A model generated the notes under the pieces. That model was not told the DNA's origin. It saw only the letters and a program-made list of their open reading frames with translations, and made no database searches. The position numbers and the translations under genes are program-made. From the NCBI RefSeq assembly GCF_900100655.1, contig NZ_FNCE01000002.1, forward strand, positions 1 to 64,000: DNA of 64,000 nt, given 5' to 3'. Position 1 is the first letter of the stretch. Each line of letters starts with the position of its first letter. Of this stretch, positions 17,218 to 26,469 are shown in pieces. The DNA is from Limimonas halophila (GTDB lineage Bacteria; Pseudomonadota; Alphaproteobacteria; Kiloniellales; Rhodovibrionaceae).

Positions 17218-19149
17218 ATGCGCCTGATCGCCCGAACCGCCTCTGCCGCGGCAACCGTGCTGGTGGCGCTCGCGGTGCTCGTGATCGCTGCGCCGGTGCA
17301 GGCGGAGGGGAAACGGGTGCTTTTGCTGAGCGCCTATCACCCCACCTTCTCGCACGTTGACGACCAGATCGAAGGCGTTCGGGCGGGCCTCGCGAAAGCC
17401 GGGCTGGGCGAACACGCCTATCAGCTCGACGTCGAGTTCATGGACACGAAGCGCTTTCCCGAGCAGCGCAACGTCGCCGAGTTCCGCAGCCGCCTTCGCT
17501 ACAAGCTCGCCAACGCCCCCGAATACGACCTCGTCATCGCCGCGGACGACAACGCCCTGACGTTCGCGCTGGCCGAGCAAAAGGGCATGTTCGCGGAAAC
17601 CCCGATCGTGTTCCTGGGTGTCAACGACCGCGACCTCGCGCGGCGCCAGCAATCGAACCCCGGCGTCACAGGGGTTGTGGAGTCCAGCTCCATGGCCGGC
17701 ACCTTGCGCCTGATGCGTCGGCTGACAGCGCAAGACGGGGCGGTCCATGTGATCAGCGACGCCAGCACGACGGGCCGCGCGTTGCTGGAGCGGCTGCGCA
17801 CGGTGGTAGCGGACATCCCCGCCATCGAGCTGAAGGTCATTTCACTGGCGGAGATGACGTTTGCCGAGTTCGAGCGCCGCTTGGCGGCGCTGCCGCCGGA
17901 GAGCGACCTGTTGCTGCTGTCCGCGTTTCAGGACGAAAGCGGGCAAACGCGCAGCTTCGAGCGAAGCCTGGACGCGATCGTCAGCCACACCGACGCTCCC
18001 GTGTATTACCTCTGGCGCAAGGGCATCGGTGAGGGCCTGCTGGGCGGCCGGGTGGTGAGCCACCGGGTGCAGGGGCGTGTTGCCGGCCACATGGCCGGCC
18101 GGATTCTCCAGGGCACCGCCCCAAGCGAGATCCCGGTTCAAACTGAAAGTCCCAACCGCGTCATCTTCGATTACACGCTCTTGGATCGCTACGGCATCGA
18201 TCCTGCGGCGCTTCCCGAGGACACCATCCGCGTCAACGAGCCTGAGCGGGTGTGGGACACCCACCCCTATCTGGTTCTTGCGGCGACAGTGATCGGGGTG
18301 CTGCTGCTCATGATCATCGCGGGGCTGGTTGTGTTCGCGCGCTTGCGTCAGCGCACGGCCCAGCGCCTGGCGTGGTATCAGCGAGAACTGGAAAACAGCC
18401 TGGAGGAACGCACCCGCGCCCGCGACGAAGCCGAGCGGGCCAACGCGGCCAAGTCCGACTTCCTGGCGTCAATGAGCCACGAACTGCGCACGCCGCTCAA
18501 TGCCGTGATCGGTTATGCCGAGATCATGGAGCAGGAACTGATGGGGCCGCTGGGCCAACCGCAGTACCGCGACTACGTGCGCGACATCCGTGCCAGCGGC
18601 GAGCACCTGCTGGAGCTGGTGAACGACGTCCTCGACCTCTCCAAAATCGAGGTCGGGCGCTACGAGTTGAACGAGCGGGACGTGCCGATTGCCGAGGTGG
18701 TGCAGCAAGCCGTCGCGATCGCCCGCCCCAAGGCCAACGCCAAGGGGCTGGCGCTCGCCAACCACGTAACCGACGGCTTTCGGGTGTGCGCGGACGAGCG
18801 TGCGCTCCGCCAGATCCTGTTGAACCTGCTGACCAACGCCGTGAAATACACGCCCGAAGGTGGCCGCGTGAGCGTCGAGGCCACGGCCGACGGCCCTGTA
18901 TCGATCACGGTGCGTGACACGGGCACGGGGATCGCGCAGGCGGATCTGGACAGCATCTTCGAGCCGTTCAGGCAAGGCGAAAACGCCCGTTACCACCGCA
19001 AGCAGGGCACGGGCATCGGGCTGGCGGTGAGCCGAAAGCTGGCCCTGATGCACGACGGCGATCTGGAGTTGCAAAGTGAGGAAGGCGTCGGGACCGCCGT
19101 GACCCTGTACCTGCCGGAAAGCCGGGTTGTGGCAGCGGCAGCAGCGTAA
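17218..19149 (+). CDS. Sensor histidine kinase with ABC-type periplasmic binding domain
   Basis: About 643 aa. A signal sequence (MRLIARTASAAATVLVALAVLVIAAPVQA) precedes a ~300-residue domain resembling ABC_sub_bind periplasmic proteins (KRVLLLSAYHPTFSHVDDQIEGVRAGL; VIAADDNALTFAL; PIVFLGVNDRD). One transmembrane helix follows at about 350-372, then a short coiled coil. HisKA has SMSHELRTPLN with phospho-acceptor His421, and the HATPase domain has the N-box NLLTNAVKYTPEGG and G-boxes. There is no receiver domain and no response-regulator gene beside it, so its partner is elsewhere. The ligand is unknown. The start was chosen at ATG 17218 because the signal peptide begins there. Its end faces the convergent quinone oxidoreductase gene. 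Confidence 0.88.
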   Translation: MRLIARTASAAATVLVALAVLVIAAPVQAEGKRVLLLSAYHPTFSHVDDQIEGVRAGLAKAGLGEHAYQLDVEFMDTKRFPEQRNVAEFRSRLRYKLANAPEYDLVIAADDNALTFALAEQKGMFAETPIVFLGVNDRDLARRQQSNPGVTGVVESSSMAGTLRLMRRLTAQDGAVHVISDASTTGRALLERLRTVVADIPAIELKVISLAEMTFAEFERRLAALPPESDLLLLSAFQDESGQTRSFERSLDAIVSHTDAPVYYLWRKGIGEGLLGGRVVSHRVQGRVAGHMAGRILQGTAPSEIPVQTESPNRVIFDYTLLDRYGIDPAALPEDTIRVNEPERVWDTHPYLVLAATVIGVLLLMIIAGLVVFARLRQRTAQRLAWYQRELENSLEERTRARDEAERANAAKSDFLASMSHELRTPLNAVIGYAEIMEQELMGPLGQPQYRDYVRDIRASGEHLLELVNDVLDLSKIEVGRYELNERDVPIAEVVQQAVAIARPKANAKGLALANHVTDGFRVCADERALRQILLNLLTNAVKYTPEGGRVSVEATADGPVSITVRDTGTGIAQADLDSIFEPFRQGENARYHRKQGTGIGLAVSRKLALMHDGDLELQSEEGVGTAVTLYLPESRVVAAAAA

Positions 19150-19159
19150 CCTCGCCAGC

Positions 19160-19747
19160 TTACCGCGCCGCGCGGCCGAGCCCGCGCATGCGGGCGAGCC
19201 ACTTTTCGCGGTGGGCGGCGGCGCTGTCGACGCTGCCGACGAGGCTGTCGCGCACGGGGCCGATGCCGCAGAACTTGAGGATGTTGCGCTCCAGGCTGCG
19301 CAGGCTGTGCGCGCCGAACCACCAGCGGTAGGCGAAGGCCGGCATGCCCATCGTGACGACGACGCGGGCCGAGCGGCCGGTCAGACGGCCGTTGGGAAAG
19401 CCCTTCTTCTCGTAGGAAAACGCGAAGCCGGGGCGGAAGACCTGTTCCAGAAAGCCCTTGAGCAGCGCCGGCATCGTCCCGAGCCAGAGCGGATAGATCA
19501 GGACGATGTGCTGTGCCCGCTCGACGGCCGCCTGGGCGCCGGCGATGGCGGCCGGTGGCTCTGTTTCGGTGAAATCCTGCTGTGAGCGGACGAGTGGGAA
19601 ATCCAGCTCGGCGACCGCCACCCGTTCGACCGTGTGGCCGCCGGCTTCCGCGCCCTCGGCGTAGGCGTGGGCCAGCGCGTGGCCGTAGTGTCCGCCCGCC
19701 GGATCGGGATGGCCCTGGATGATGAGGATGCGCGTGGGATCGGCCAT
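19160..19747 (-). CDS. NAD(P)H quinone oxidoreductase / flavodoxin-fold family
   Basis: A 195-aa flavoprotein of the Flavodoxin_2 family (NQO/MdaB/KefF-like), expected to reduce quinones with two electrons using FMN or FAD. It starts RILIIQGHPDPAGGHYGHALAHAY, the dinucleotide-binding start of the family. IVLIYPLWLGTMPALLKGFLEQVF follows, the typical segment around the flavin, then GRSARVVVTMGMPAFAYRWWFGAH. ATG 19747 starts the homologous region. It ends ~10 bp from the convergent kinase gene, and its upstream region is the duplicated repeat. Confidence 0.85.
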   Translation of the reverse strand: MADPTRILIIQGHPDPAGGHYGHALAHAYAEGAEAGGHTVERVAVAELDFPLVRSQQDFTETEPPAAIAGAQAAVERAQHIVLIYPLWLGTMPALLKGFLEQVFRPGFAFSYEKKGFPNGRLTGRSARVVVTMGMPAFAYRWWFGAHSLRSLERNILKFCGIGPVRDSLVGSVDSAAAHREKWLARMRGLGRAAR

Positions 19748-19772
19748 GCGCGGAGTGTACCGCCCGTGACGG

Positions 19773-19888
19773 GACGCCGATAGCTTCCAAGCTCGGTGGC
19801 GAGACCACCGAAACGTATATTCGACCAGCGCGATATCGCGGATGGCCTCACCGACGCAGCGTGACAAACGCCGGTATCTTTCAAGCTA
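19773..19888. repeat. Intergenic A-B-A repeat, copy 1
   Basis: Modules: A (GACGCCGATAGCTTCCAAGC, 19773-19793), B (37 bp, 19818-19854, centred on GCGATATCGC) and a diverged A (about 19867-19888, CGCCGGTATCTTTCAAGCTA). The whole arrangement is repeated ~190 bp downstream. It lies upstream of the quinone oxidoreductase gene. Confidence 0.8.
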
Positions 19889-19961
19889 CCATCGGATAGG
19901 AGTCCCCGCGCTCGCCGCGACTTGCGTGGCGCTGATGCTTTCGACCGACGTGGCGCGACAG

Positions 19962-20075
19962 GCGCCGATAGCTTCCAAGCTCGACGGAGAGGACGTCGGG
20001 GCATTTATTCGACCAGCGCGATATCGCGGATGGCCTCACCGAAGTCTCGTGACTGACGCCGATAGCTTCCAAGCT
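19962..20075. repeat. Intergenic A-B-A repeat, copy 2
   Basis: Second copy of the same arrangement: A at 19962-19983, B at 20006-20042 (identical to copy 1 over its 37 bp), and A at 20055-20075. The last A module runs into the stop codon of sufA. Together the copies fill the ~325 bp between the quinone oxidoreductase start and sufA; no gene is evident in the gap. Confidence 0.8.
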
Positions 20076-20412
20076 ATATGGTGAAGCTTTCGCCGCAGCC
20101 GCAGCGGCCCTTTTCGTTGGGGTTGTTGAAGACGAAGCCGCTTTCGATGCGCCCTTCCTGATAGTCGATCTGCGCACCGAAGAGGAACATGATCGAGGAG
20201 GGCTCCAGGTAAATCTTCACGCCCTTGTCCTCGATCTCGTCCTCGTTCTCGCGCTTTTCGTGGGCGTACTCGAAATGGTAGCTGAGCCCGGAACAGCCCT
20301 TGGTGCGCACACCCACGCGGAGCGCCTGCACGGGCTCGTCGCTCTGGGCGATGAGCTCCTTCATGCGGTTCGCGGCGTTGTCGGTCAGCGTGACCAGGGC
20401 CGGACTCATCAT
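20074..20412 (-). CDS. sufA: Fe-S cluster A-type carrier / insertion protein (SufA/HesB family)
   Basis: A 112-aa A-type carrier that accepts clusters from the SUF scaffold and passes them to apoproteins. The three conserved cysteines are present: one in RTKGCSGLSYHF and two in the C-terminal GRCGCGESF. It is the last gene of the suf operon, ~105 bp after the sufT-like gene. Start is the first of two adjacent ATGs (20412, 20409) behind AGGAAAGGG. Its stop codon lies at the edge of an intergenic repeat. Confidence 0.92.
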   Translation of the reverse strand: MMSPALVTLTDNAANRMKELIAQSDEPVQALRVGVRTKGCSGLSYHFEYAHEKRENEDEIEDKGVKIYLEPSSIMFLFGAQIDYQEGRIESGFVFNNPNEKGRCGCGESFTI

Positions 20413-20517
20413 CGGTGTGTCCCTTTCCTCAAATCGGCGTGGCCGGCGCACGGCCATAATGCAGTCTAACGCGTGTGCCGCGACGGCCCAACACCAGGAC
20501 GCGTGGGGGTTTTTCCT

Positions 20518-20910
20518 TCACCCGAGCCCGAGGGCCAATTTCGCGTCCTCGCTCATCTTTTCCATCGTCCACGGCGGCTCCCAGGTCAGCGTGACCGTGA
20601 CCTTGCCGGTGCCGGGGACGGTGGACACGGCGTCCGCGACCTGCTGCGGCATTTCCGCGGCCACGGGGCAGGCGGGCGTGGTCAGTGTCATCAGGACATT
20701 GACGTCGCCGTTGTCCTGAATCGCCATGTCGTAAATCAGGCCGAGGTCGTAAAGGTTCACCGGAATTTCGGGATCGTAGACCTCGCGCAGCGCGGCGATC
20801 ACGCGATCGTCGTCCGCGATCTGGCTGGTGTCGGTGAGTGCTTCGCCGGCCGTCGCCTGGGAGCCCTCGGTCTCCTCGGGGTCGGTCGGCATGCCAAAGA
20901 CGGGATCCAT
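20518..20910 (-). CDS. sufT: SUF system Fe-S maturation protein SufT (DUF59/MIP18 family)
   Basis: A 130-aa MIP18/DUF59 protein. The family helps Fe-S protein maturation, especially under high Fe-S demand. The core reads YDPEIPVNLYDLGLIYDM, then TLTTPACPVAAEMPQQV, whose Cys is the conserved reactive residue, and closes with TLTWEPPWTMEKMSEDAKL. About 35 extra residues precede the domain. Start ATG 20910 has AGGAGG. Position between sufU and sufA supports the SufT assignment. Confidence 0.9.
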   Translation of the reverse strand: MDPVFGMPTDPEETEGSQATAGEALTDTSQIADDDRVIAALREVYDPEIPVNLYDLGLIYDMAIQDNGDVNVLMTLTTPACPVAAEMPQQVADAVSTVPGTGKVTVTLTWEPPWTMEKMSEDAKLALGLG

Positions 20911-20955
20911 CGTCGTCCTCCTGCCGCAGCGTGCGGCGCGTTGTCTGATCGCGAC

Positions 20956-21420
20956 CTACTCGGTCGAAATCTCGCCCTGGTCGTGCGCGGCGGCATCCAG
21001 GGTGTGCCAGGCCAGGGTGGCGCACTTGACCCGGGTGGGGAACTCGCGAACGCCCGAGAGGACCTGGAGCTGCTCCAGGGCGTCCTTGTCCACGTCCTCG
21101 GGGATGTCGGGATCGTCGTGGGTGCACATCTCGTGGAAGGCGTGGAAGAGCTTTTCCACCTCGGCCACGCTCTTGCCCTTGACGATCTCCGTCATCATCG
21201 AGGCGGACGCCAGCGAGATGGCGCAGCCCTGACCGCGGAAGCTGACGTCGCCGATGCGCCCGTCGCCGTCCGTGTGCAGGTAGATCACGAGCGTGTCCCC
21301 GCACATCGGGTTGTGGCCGTGCGCCATGTGGTTGGCGTCGTCGAGCGAGCCGAAGTTGCGCGGGTTCTTGCCGTGATCGAGGATGACTTCCTGATACAGC
21401 TCGCGCAGTTCGTCCATCAT
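20956..21420 (-). CDS. sufU: SUF Fe-S scaffold / sulfur-transfer protein SufU
   Basis: A 154-aa IscU-like protein of the SufU subgroup, which receives persulfide sulfur from SufS. Conserved zinc/sulfur ligands are seen in NPMCGD, GQGCAIS and RVKCATLAW, and the ~20-residue insert typical of SufU lies between the last two. The start ATG overlaps the sufS stop (TGATG), indicating coupling with its partner desulfurase. This fits SufU better than NifU, as no ferredoxin-like or Nfu domain follows. Confidence 0.92.
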   Translation of the reverse strand: MMDELRELYQEVILDHGKNPRNFGSLDDANHMAHGHNPMCGDTLVIYLHTDGDGRIGDVSFRGQGCAISLASASMMTEIVKGKSVAEVEKLFHAFHEMCTHDDPDIPEDVDKDALEQLQVLSGVREFPTRVKCATLAWHTLDAAAHDQGEISTE

Positions 21421-22697
21421 CAGCCGAAAATCTCCTTCACCACCCCGAGCGCGTCCGCGAGCTGGTCGATTTCCTCGTGGGTGTTGTAGATGCCGAGCGA
21501 GGCGCGGACCGTCGAACTGATGCCGAAGCGCTCCATCGCGGGCTGGGCGCAGTGGTGCCCGGCGCGGATCGCCACCCCGGCCCGGTCCACGATCGTGCCC
21601 ACGTCGTGGGCGTGCGCCTGGTCCATCGTGAAGGAGAGGATGCCCGCCTTCTCCGGCGCGCGGCCATGGATGCGCAGGCCCTCGATAGCGTCCAGGCGCT
21701 GCGTGGCGTAGGCCAGCAGCTCGGCCTCATGCGCGGCGACGTTCGCCATGCCCAGCTCGGCCAGGTAGTCCACCGCCGCGCCCAGGCCGATGACCTCGAC
21801 GATGGCGGGCGTGCCCGCCTCGAACTTGTGGGGCGGCTTCTTCCAGGTGGACTGCTCGAAGGTCACGCTGGCGATCATCTCGCCGCCGCCCTGGTAGGGC
21901 GGCATCTCGGTGAGCAGGTCGTAGCGGCCGTAGAGCGCGCCGATGCCCGTCGGCCCGTACATCTTGTGCCCGGAGAAGGCGTAGAAGTCCGCGCCGAGGG
22001 CCTGCACGTCCACCGGCTGGTGCGGCACGGCCTGGCAGCCGTCCACCACCACGACCGCGCCCTGGGCGTGCGCCGCCGCCGCGATCTCCTGCACGGGCAC
22101 GACCGTGCCGAGCGCGTTGGAGACCTGGCTGATCGCCACGATCTTCGTGCGCGGGCCGATCAGGTCGATGACGTCCTGCGCCGTGACGCTGCCGTCGTCG
22201 CCGATGGGTGCGACCTTGAGCTGCACGCCCTTCTCGTCGCGCAGCAGCTGCCAGGGCACGATGTTGGAGTGGTGCTCCAGGTGGGTGAGCACCACCTCGT
22301 CGCCTTCCTGGCAGAAGCGGCGGCCGTAGCTGCTGGCCACGAGGTTGAGGGCCTCGGTGGCGCCGCGCGTGAAGACGATTTCCTCGCTGCGCGCGGCGTT
22401 GATGAAGCCCGCGACCTTGTTGCGCGCTGCCTCGAAGGCATCCGTCGACCGCTGGCTAAGCTGGTGCACGCCGCGATGCACGTTGGAATAGTACTGCTCG
22501 TACACCGCCGTCATGGCGTCGACGACCGGCTTGGGCTTCTGGCTGGACGCGGCGTTGTCCAGGTAGGCGAGCGGCTTGCCGTGCACGCGCTGGTGCAGGA
22601 CCGGGAAGTCCGCGCGCACACGCGCCACGTCCAGGCCGACCGCGCCCGTCTCGCCGTGTCGGGCCAGGGTGTCGGATGCCTCGCTCATCGCGCTCAT
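21420..22697 (-). CDS. sufS: Cysteine desulfurase SufS
   Basis: A 425-aa group II cysteine desulfurase that takes sulfur from cysteine and passes it to SufU. The N-terminal family sequence (VRADFPVLHQRVHGKPLAYLDNAASSQKP) is clear. The PLP lysine is in FSGHKMYGPTG and the catalytic Cys in RAGHHCAQPAM. ATG at 22697 is used because GAGGGAG lies just upstream; an in-frame ATG at 22688 is the alternative. It starts 9 bp after sufD ends and overlaps sufU by one base. Confidence 0.95.
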   Translation of the reverse strand: MSAMSEASDTLARHGETGAVGLDVARVRADFPVLHQRVHGKPLAYLDNAASSQKPKPVVDAMTAVYEQYYSNVHRGVHQLSQRSTDAFEAARNKVAGFINAARSEEIVFTRGATEALNLVASSYGRRFCQEGDEVVLTHLEHHSNIVPWQLLRDEKGVQLKVAPIGDDGSVTAQDVIDLIGPRTKIVAISQVSNALGTVVPVQEIAAAAHAQGAVVVVDGCQAVPHQPVDVQALGADFYAFSGHKMYGPTGIGALYGRYDLLTEMPPYQGGGEMIASVTFEQSTWKKPPHKFEAGTPAIVEVIGLGAAVDYLAELGMANVAAHEAELLAYATQRLDAIEGLRIHGRAPEKAGILSFTMDQAHAHDVGTIVDRAGVAIRAGHHCAQPAMERFGISSTVRASLGIYNTHEEIDQLADALGVVKEIFG

Positions 22698-22705
22698 GCG
22701 CTCCC

Positions 22706-24034
22706 TCACGCCGGGGTGCGGTTCAGCCAGTCGCGGACCTGGTGCATGAAGGCCTCGCGCAGGTGGTCGTTGGTCATCTCCTGCACGACCTCCGCCAGGA
22801 AGGACTCCACCAGCATGCGCCGGGCCGCGCCGTAGGGAATGCCGCGGCTGCGCAGGTAGAAGAGCGCGTCCCGGTCCAGCGCGCCCGCCGTGGAGCCGTG
22901 GCTGCACACCACGTCGTCCGCATAGATCTCCAGCTCCGGCTTGGCGTCGATCTCGCACTCGTCCGAGAGCAGGAGCGCGCGGGAGAGCTGGTTGCCGTCG
23001 GTCCGCTGCGCGTCGGGATGGACGTGCAGCTTGCCCTGGAAGACCGCGCGGCTCTTGCCGGACAGCGCGCCCTTGAAGATCTCGCGGCACCAGGTGTCGG
23101 GCACGGTGTGCTCGATCAGCGTGGTGTTGTCGCAGTGCTGCTTGCCGTGCTGCAGGTAGCCGCCGTTCAGGCGCGCGTCGGCGTGCGAGCCCTCCAGGCG
23201 GACGTGCAGCTCGTTGCGCGACAGCTTGCCGCCGATCGACAGCCCGAAGCCGTCGTAGAAGCCGTTCTCCTGCACGCGGCCGTGCAGCGTGTGGACGTGG
23301 AAGGCGTCCTCGTTCTCGCCCTGCAGCTTGTAGTGGTGCAGCTTTGCGCCGCGGTCCACGTAGAACTCGGTGACGCTGTTGGCGAAGGTGGTGCCGGCGG
23401 ACACGCCCACGTGGTGCTCGACCAGCGTGGCCTCGCTGCCGGGCTCCATCACGAGCAGGTTGCGCGGGTGGTAGGCCAGCGCCTCCTCACCCGACGCCGC
23501 GAGAGACACCACCTCGATGGGCTCGTTGACCTTCGCGCCCTCGCGGACGCGCAGCACCAGGCCGTCGCGCGTGAAGGCGGTGTTGAGGTGGTAGAAGGGC
23601 TGGTCCTCGTGCTTCTCGGCGATTTGGCCGAAGTGCCGCTCGACGAAGGCCGGGTCGGTTTCCAGCGCCTGCTGCAGGCCCATCACCTCGGCGCCGTCGG
23701 GCAGGCGGCCCAGCCGCGACAACTCCGCGCGGAAGCGGCCGTTGACGAAGACCGCGCGGTGGCCCGCCTTCTCGCCGATCAGGCTGGGCACGGCGTCGAT
23801 CTCCACGCCCGCGGTGTAGTCCGTCGCCGGGTGGAAAACGGTGCGCTCCAGCGGGCGCAGGTTGGTGTACTTCCAGGATTCCACCTTGGGCGTGGGGAAG
23901 CCCAGCTCGCGGAAGCGCTCGATGCCGGCGCGGCGCAGCGCCGTCAGCCACGGCAGGTCGTGGCCGGGCAGGGCGCGCGCGTTCGACAGCGCGTCGAACT
24001 GCTCGCTGAAGGGTTGCTGAAGGCTCTCGCTCAT
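22706..24034 (-). CDS. sufD: Fe-S cluster assembly protein SufD
   Basis: A 442-aa SufBD-fold scaffold partner of SufB and SufC. The protein has the family's central beta-helix (PLERTVFHPATDYTAGVEIDAVP; NLLVMEPGSEATLVEHHVG) and the conserved C-terminal portion KPELEIYADDVVCSHGSTAGALDRDALFYLRSRGIP, which carries the conserved Cys-Ser-His. It also ends with the usual helical segment (LVESFLAEVVQEM). It lies between sufC and sufS, as expected. Confidence 0.95.
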   Translation of the reverse strand: MSESLQQPFSEQFDALSNARALPGHDLPWLTALRRAGIERFRELGFPTPKVESWKYTNLRPLERTVFHPATDYTAGVEIDAVPSLIGEKAGHRAVFVNGRFRAELSRLGRLPDGAEVMGLQQALETDPAFVERHFGQIAEKHEDQPFYHLNTAFTRDGLVLRVREGAKVNEPIEVVSLAASGEEALAYHPRNLLVMEPGSEATLVEHHVGVSAGTTFANSVTEFYVDRGAKLHHYKLQGENEDAFHVHTLHGRVQENGFYDGFGLSIGGKLSRNELHVRLEGSHADARLNGGYLQHGKQHCDNTTLIEHTVPDTWCREIFKGALSGKSRAVFQGKLHVHPDAQRTDGNQLSRALLLSDECEIDAKPELEIYADDVVCSHGSTAGALDRDALFYLRSRGIPYGAARRMLVESFLAEVVQEMTNDHLREAFMHQVRDWLNRTPA

Positions 24035-24071
24035 CGTCGTCTCGGCTCCCGTTGGCCGGCGGGGATCACGG

Positions 24072-24827
24072 TTACGCGGCCTGGCGCTCGAACTGCGCGT
24101 AGCCCTCTTCCTCCAGGCGCAGCGCCAGCTCCTTGTCGCCCGTCTTCACCACCTGGCCCTTGACCATGACGTGCACGTAGTCCGGCACGACGTAGTTGAG
24201 CAGGCGCTGGTAGTGCGTGATCATCAGCATCGAGCGCTCGGGCGAGCGCAGGGTGTTCACGCCGTCCGCGACCGTGCGCAGGGCGTCGATGTCCAGGCCG
24301 CTGTCCGTCTCGTCCAGCACGGCCAGCGTCGGCTCCAGGGCCGCCATTTGCAGCACCTCGGCGCGCTTCTTCTCGCCGCCGGAGAAGCCGGTGTTCACCG
24401 AGCGCCGCAGCATGTCGTGCGGGATGCCCAGCTCGTCGCAGCGCTGGCGCATCTGCTTGGTGAACTGCATGGGGTCGACTTCCTTGCCGCCGCGCGCCTT
24501 CTGCACGGCGTTGACCGCCTCCTTGAGGAAGGTGGTCATGGTCACGCCCGGGATCTCGATGGGGTACTGGAAGGCGAGGAAGAGGCCGACGGCGGCGCGC
24601 TCCTCGGGCTCCATTTCCAGCACGTTCTGCCCGTTGAACAGCACCTCGCCCTGAGTGACCTCGTAGCCCTCACGGCCCGTGAGCACGTGCGCGAGCGTCG
24701 ACTTGCCCGAGCCGTTCGGGCCCATGATCGCGTGCACCTCGCCCGCGTTCAGCGACAGGTTGACGCCGCGCAGAATCTCCGTGCCCTCGACCTCGGCGTG
24801 CAGGTCCTTGATTTCCAACAGCGCCAT
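24072..24827 (-). CDS. sufC: Fe-S cluster assembly ATPase SufC
   Basis: A 251-aa ABC-type ATPase that powers the SufBCD scaffold; it is soluble, not a transporter. Walker A is GPNGSGKSTLAHVL, the ABC signature reads FSGGEKKRAEVLQ, and Walker B is LAVLDETDSGLDIDAL, with the Asp-Glu-Thr-Asp-Ser-Gly form typical of SufC. Start ATG 24827 opens MALLEIKDLHAEVEG. It follows sufB by ~110 bp and precedes sufD by 37 bp. Confidence 0.96.
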   Translation of the reverse strand: MALLEIKDLHAEVEGTEILRGVNLSLNAGEVHAIMGPNGSGKSTLAHVLTGREGYEVTQGEVLFNGQNVLEMEPEERAAVGLFLAFQYPIEIPGVTMTTFLKEAVNAVQKARGGKEVDPMQFTKQMRQRCDELGIPHDMLRRSVNTGFSGGEKKRAEVLQMAALEPTLAVLDETDSGLDIDALRTVADGVNTLRSPERSMLMITHYQRLLNYVVPDYVHVMVKGQVVKTGDKELALRLEEEGYAQFERQAA

Positions 24828-24938
24828 GGCGTCCTCGATCTCTCCGTCGTGTGTCCGGTTTTTTTTCGGACGCGCGCCCCCGCGAGCCCGTGCGGCCCCG
24901 GAAGCGCGCGTGTGTGTTCGGTGGCCGGTGCCGGCGCG

Positions 24939-26396
24939 TTAGCCGACGCTGCCCTCCAGCGAGATGCCGACCAGCTTCTGCGCCTCGACGGCGAACTCCA
25001 TGGGAAGCTGCTGCAGCACCTCGCGGGCGAAGCCGTTGACCACGAGGGCGACGGCCTGCTCCTCGGAAAGGCCGCGCTGGCGGCAGTAGAAGAGCTGGTC
25101 CTCGCTGATCTTCGAGGTCGTGGCCTCGTGCTCCACGCGGGCGCTGCGGTTGCGGCTCTCGATGTAGGGCACGGTGTGCGCGCCGCAGGTGTCGCCGATC
25201 AGCAGGCTGTCGCACTGCGTGAAGTTGTGGGCGTTCGCCGCCTTGGGCGAGACGCGCACCAGGCCGCGGTAGGTCTGGTCCGCCTTGCCGGCCGAGATGC
25301 CCTTGGAGACGATCCGCGACTTGGTGTTCTTGCCAAGGTGGATCATCTTCGTGCCGGTGTCGGCCTGCTGATGGTTGTTGGTGATGGCGATGGAGTAGAA
25401 CTCGCCCACCGAGTTGTCGCCCTGCAGGATGCAACTCGGGTACTTCCAGGTGATGGCCGATCCCGTCTCCACCTGGGTCCACGAGATCTTGGATTTGTCG
25501 CCCCGGCAGGCGCCGCGCTTGGTGACGAAGTTGTAGATGCCGCCCTGGCCGTCCTCGTCACCAGGGTACCAGTTCTGCACCGTGGAGTACTTGATCTCGG
25601 CGTCGCCGAGGGCGACCAGCTCAACCACGGCGGCGTGCAGCTGGCTCTCGTCACGCTGGGGCGCGGTGCAGCCCTCCAGGTAGCTGACGTAGCTGCCCTC
25701 GTCGGCGATGATGAGCGTGCGCTCGAACTGTCCGGTGTTTTCCGCGTTGATGCGGAAGTAGGTGGACAGCTCCATGGGGCACTTCACCCCCGGCGGCACG
25801 TAGACGAAGGAGCCGTCGGTGAAGACCGCGCTGTTCAGCGTGGCGAAGAAGTTGTCCGAGTAGGGCACGACGCTGCCCAGGTACTTCTTTACCAGCTCGG
25901 GATGGCTCTGAATGGCCTCCGAGATGGAGCAGAAGATGATCCCGTGCTCTTCCAGCTTCTGCTTGTAGGTCGTGGCGACCGAGACGCTGTCGAACACCGC
26001 GTCCACGGCGACCCCGGCCAGCATCTCCTGCTCGCGCAGCGGGATGCCCAGCTTCTCGTAGGTCTCCAGAAGCTTGGGATCGACCTCGTCCAGGCTCTGC
26101 GGCGCGTTGTCCTGGCCCTTGGGCGCGGCGTAGTAGTAGGCGTCCTGGAAGTCGATGGGCGGCACGTTGACCTTCTGCCAGGACGGGTGCTTCATCGACA
26201 GCCAGTGCCGGAACGCCTTCAGGCGCCACTCCAGCATCCACTCCGGCTCGCCCTTCTTCTGGGAAATGAACCGGATGATGTCCTCGTTGAGGCCCTTCGG
26301 GGGACGCTCCTCGTCGATCTCGGTCACGAAGCCGTACTTGTACTTCTGGCTCGTGACCTCCTGGACCTGCTCGACCGTGTCAGCCGTGGCAGCCAT
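24939..26396 (-). CDS. sufB: Fe-S cluster assembly protein SufB
   Basis: A 485-aa SufBD-family scaffold subunit on which the nascent cluster is built. Family blocks include [53 protein letters not shown], and the C-terminal [25 protein letters not shown]; the conserved Cys and Glu residues of the SufB core are within these stretches. It is the first structural gene after the regulator, 73 bp downstream. Confidence 0.96.
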   Translation of the reverse strand: MAATADTVEQVQEVTSQKYKYGFVTEIDEERPPKGLNEDIIRFISQKKGEPEWMLEWRLKAFRHWLSMKHPSWQKVNVPPIDFQDAYYYAAPKGQDNAPQSLDEVDPKLLETYEKLGIPLREQEMLAGVAVDAVFDSVSVATTYKQKLEEHGIIFCSISEAIQSHPELVKKYLGSVVPYSDNFFATLNSAVFTDGSFVYVPPGVKCPMELSTYFRINAENTGQFERTLIIADEGSYVSYLEGCTAPQRDESQLHAAVVELVALGDAEIKYSTVQNWYPGDEDGQGGIYNFVTKRGACRGDKSKISWTQVETGSAITWKYPSCILQGDNSVGEFYSIAITNNHQQADTGTKMIHLGKNTKSRIVSKGISAGKADQTYRGLVRVSPKAANAHNFTQCDSLLIGDTCGAHTVPYIESRNRSARVEHEATTSKISEDQLFYCRQRGLSEEQAVALVVNGFAREVLQQLPMEFAVEAQKLVGISLEGSVG

Positions 26397-26469
26397 TGTG
26401 TCTCTCCCGATTGTCGCGCGGTGCGCGAGGCCCGCACGTTGGCGCTTGTCGATCCGTGTGGCCGCGGCG

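Noticed and set aside
19881-20177. A 98-aa minus-strand frame in the repeat region next to sufA
   Set aside because: It consists of repeat modules and part of sufA in another frame; no ribosome-binding site or family match.
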